Shown here: in pieces, positions 20,291 to 22,877 of the stretch | Numbering within the stretch: position 1 is the stretch's first letter | Layout of the letters: the number at the start of each line of letters is the position of its first letter | Assembly: GCA_026260175.1 (NCBI GenBank) | Contig: JAKCWW010004186.1 | Span: forward strand, 19,848-42,724 | DNA length: 22,877 bases | Reading direction: 5' to 3' | Source of the DNA: Reticulitermes lucifugus | Taxonomy: Eukaryota > Arthropoda > Insecta > Blattodea > Rhinotermitidae | Translations under genes and position numbers: made by a program | The notes under the pieces: generated by a model | Seen by the model: only the letters and a program-made list of their open reading frames with translations | Database searches by the model: none | Told to the model about the DNA's origin: nothing

Positions 20291-21920
20291 ATATAACTGT
20301 ATCATCTCCCATTTCTTCCTGTATGTTCTGCCCCGTCCATGCCCCTGTATTAAATGTAACTTCTTGTGCGACCAAAAGCATATCCTACACTGACTGGCCT
20401 AGGATGGAACCTATCTACGTAGAATTTGTGGTGACAGAGTGGCACTGGGAGAGATTTCTCTCCTACTACTTTGTTTACCCCTTGTCAACATCATACTATC
20501 ATTCCGTGCTCAGATTCCATTTGCCTAACATCAGCGCTATTTAATCTTAGCAATTGACAGCTTCGTCAGTTGATACACTTCTCTGTCTCTGTCTCTCTTA
20601 CACGGCATTATGTTTGATCAAAAGGCACCAAAGTTTCGGAGAAATATGTTGCCTCCATTATCAGGATTGAAAAGCCTAATCATCAACGATTCCATCCATT
20701 GGTCACAATTGGATCGAAATGTCGTTGAAGACTTCCGGATTGGCGAAGTAGGGGAAACGTGGTAAGTTATTTAACACGTGTACAAAAGTGACATTAAATT
20801 GGATGTCCTGTCTCTTGCCCGCGGAGTCCAGACCGGCTGTGAGGCCCACACAGCCTTGTGTCTGATATAAAACGTGGTATATTGCTTGGGGCTGAAAGGG
20901 TGACCACAGTAAGGTGACCACTAGTGTTTATCTAATGCCGAGGTAAAGATAGACTGAGCCACTTATCCTCTCCCCCATGCGTCTTTATGGAATACTGCTT
21001 AATTGTTTTTTATCAAATATAGTGATAACTGTATGTACCAAATACTGTAACATTAAGACACTTTTCACTTTCCGCACGCATGACACTTAAACGTGTTTTG
21101 TATGATTCTCACAGTAGATACCGTTTATTTCCCTAAACAAAAATAAGCGGTTCGTTTTCTTGAGACGCCAGTATTTTGTGTGAGATGGGAAATAAAGTGC
21201 TGTATAAAATTTGGATAATTTCAGTGCTTAAACAGTGAAGTAAGGTACAGCTTTTAGTTTTAATACTGCTGGAAACGTTATATTTACATAGTCTCTGCTG
21301 GAAATATTCATTTATTCGTCGCCAGATGTCATTGTGTAGCTAAAACTCCCACGACACATACTGTTATGTAAAGACACGACGTTAGACACGGAATGTGTTT
21401 CCTCCATGTCACGCGCCGTGCGTGATGTTGGATTCCAGATCATTCATAGATATTATCGACCAGCGTTCATTTGTACCTAAACAGTAATATACTGAATGCA
21501 GAGTTACAGTACGGGAAGGCAAGTCAGTTTGGTCGTATTTGTGTCCATGTACTTCATTTGTAAAGCATTTCTTCGTTTACATTTTAGTTTTCGAGATGAA
21601 GAAGGAAACAGCGTGTTGCTTCGAAACGCTGGAACCACCTACGGAACAATGCGGTGTCATAAATGAACTTTTACAAGCTTCAGTATGTCCAAAACCTGTT
21701 CCTGTTTTTTTTGGGAGGGGGGGGGAGAGAGGGTAAAGAACTTTATTTGGAAGCCCACCGTCTTGTGGTATGTAATGTCATTCAGGGTGGTAGGAAGTTC
21801 ATCAAAGCTTCGAAGGAACATACTGCATCAGTCTTCAGTGTACGGGACTGAAGACAGTCACGAAAGCTAAGCTGTTAATCTTATGCCCTGGCCTTTTTTG
21901 TGGAATTCATCCCGTTGCGT
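20291..21920. other. Unassigned intergenic DNA with two motif copies
   Basis: A minus-strand motif lies at 20631-20666 (CCTGATAATGGAGGCAAC, then CTCCGAAAC; stem GGAG/CTCC). A weak plus-strand version lies at 21590-21630 (GAGATGAAGAAGG...CTTCGAAACGC). A short CT-rich run is at 20579-20600 and a run of eight or more G at 21716-21725. No gene was recognised. Confidence 0.5.
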
Positions 21921-22061
21921 TATATCATATTAAAACTGACACACGTGCTGCCATCAACTACAACAAAAGTTCATTAGTTTCATCAACATAAGCTACACGT
22001 TTCGGTCGTGCTGACCATCCTCAGGCATTTAAATACTTGACTTCAAACTCAAAATGAAATG

Positions 22062-22062
<1 letters not shown>

Positions 22063-22098
<36 letters not shown>
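22063..22098. repeat. (AT)n microsatellite in the loop of the fold-back element
   Basis: About 17 uninterrupted AT units. The tract abuts the palindrome at 22099-22144, whose centre is also (AT)n. Confidence 0.92.
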
Positions 22099-22101
<3 letters not shown>

Positions 22102-22144
22102 CTTGCAAATTTTATATATATATATATATAAAATTTGCAAGACC
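22099..22144. repeat. Perfect 46-bp palindrome
   Basis: GGTCTTGCAAATTTT is followed by an AT run and then AAAATTTGCAAGACC. The two 23-base halves are exact reverse complements with no loop. It may have formed by strand switching within the AT tract. Confidence 0.92.
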
Positions 22145-22339
22145 TCATAAATTGTACAAGCTTGTGTGGGATCTAACAAATTTAAAATGTATTTATGCAT
22201 TTTATTTTCAGTTTCAAAGTAATGTTTTTAAATGCCTGAGGATGGTCAGTACGACCGAAACGTGTAGCATATGTTGATGAAACTAATGAAATTTTGTTGT
22301 AGTTGATGGCAGCACGTGTGTCAGTTTTAATATGATATA

Positions 22340-22877
22340 CGTTTTTACCCCCAAGGAAACAAACTTATCACAACCAACTCCTTGAGAACGTCACACCTCC
22401 CATTATTTTATCTGATATTGTACCTCGATTATACGAATCAGTACCAAGAGAGCGGGTAGCTAATACGAAAGTCTTTAACGCGATATTTTTTCTTTAAGTG
22501 GGACATTTCGTTGTGATGAAGATACACAGATGTAAGGATAGTAGCCGTCAGTCACAACTAACTTGTGTGATTTTTACTGCACCATATTTCGGCTCATATA
22601 CAAGGAGCCATCATCAGGCTGACAAGGTACCGGAGAAAAATTGTTATGTATTGCTCGACTCAAATATCTTTTCCGCGACGCAGAGACCGAAATCAGTCAG
22701 TCCCCACTACTCCCTTTCTGTCGCTTTATCATCACCGTTGTTGCTACATCAGTTATTCTCCTTTCAGCCACCGTCCTGAGAAGGTTATTTAGTAGCGTAT
22801 AGGAGTGGGAGGTATTTGTCTTCACGTTATAACAACGTGGCAGCGTTGCGTTGATTGCCCAGGTCTGGGTACAGTGC
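22340..22877. other. Unassigned DNA with one motif copy
   Basis: The minus-strand motif at 22581-22619 reads CCTGATGATGGCTCC, a 9-10 base loop, then GAGCCGAAATATGG (stem GGCTC/GAGCC). It is the closest to CUGAUGA...GAAA in the window. A 93-codon plus-strand frame (22498-22779) crosses it and has no recognisable domain. Confidence 0.5.

Larger units (their letters stand above)
21921..22339. mobile_element. Young fold-back element with 113-bp inverted arms
   Basis: Bases 21921-22033 and the complement of 22227-22339 match at 110 of 113 positions. The arms begin TATATCATATTAAAACTGAC and end CCTCAGGCATTTAAA. Each arm carries the motif CTGAGGATGGTC...GACCGAAACGTGTAGC, inward on opposite strands. 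CGT immediately flanks both ends, a possible 3-bp target duplication. There is no coding capacity. The loop contains an (AT)n tract and a perfect palindrome. It could be a non-autonomous fold-back or MITE element, or an inverted pair of terminal repeats such as Penelope-like elements can leave. Confidence 0.88.

Noticed and set aside
22581..22619. Active hammerhead ribozyme
   Set aside because: The core CUGAUGA...GAAA is present, but an extra U precedes stem II and no stem III partner or NUH cleavage site could be found in the flanks.

Overview
The window reads as repeat-dense, AT-rich intergenic DNA from an insect. Cockroach or termite (Blattodea) is the best guess. That guess rests on my recollection of repeat consensus sequences (a LINE tail with [12 protein letters not shown], a palindromic repeat translating as GCPETS...IPEERR), not on a search. 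I see no host gene, rRNA, tRNA or CRISPR array. Long open frames are short (under about 130 codons), lack recognisable domains and overlap on both strands. The only recognisable protein-coding material comes from decayed transposable elements.

Layout: 1-63 is the 3' end of a retroelement or SINE-like repeat that recurs at 4215-4392. 2365-2558 and 7691-7905 are two copies of one palindromic (fold-back) repeat. 6858-7012 holds a perfect 33-bp inverted repeat between two 13-bp direct repeats. 9090-10788 is a nested structure: a Tc1/mariner-type transposon present as an inverted dimer of its 3' half, symmetrical about base 9514, with an internally deleted Tigger/pogo-type element (9652-10468) inserted into its right arm. 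11503-11980 and 21921-22339 are two further fold-back elements; the second has 113-bp arms about 97% identical. Fragments of one LINE family's C-terminus and 3' tail lie at about 3175-3400(-), 12301-12620(+), 13250-13415(-), 15330-15560(+), 17555-17790(-), 19536-19800(+) and 20205-20290(-).

The least expected pattern is a short structured motif, roughly C-TGA-N-GATG / stem-loop / (C)GAAAC, that recurs at a dozen or more places on both strands. It sits inside the arms of the fold-back elements and also occurs alone. It resembles the hammerhead ribozyme core (CUGANGA...GAAA) but carries an extra U before stem II and lacks a visible stem III and cleavage site, so a relic or mimic is more likely than an active ribozyme.

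The elements do not work together as a pathway. The window is a record of layered insertions: Tc1/mariner first, then its inversion, then Tigger. The near-identical arms of the 21921-22339 element suggest it is the most recent event.
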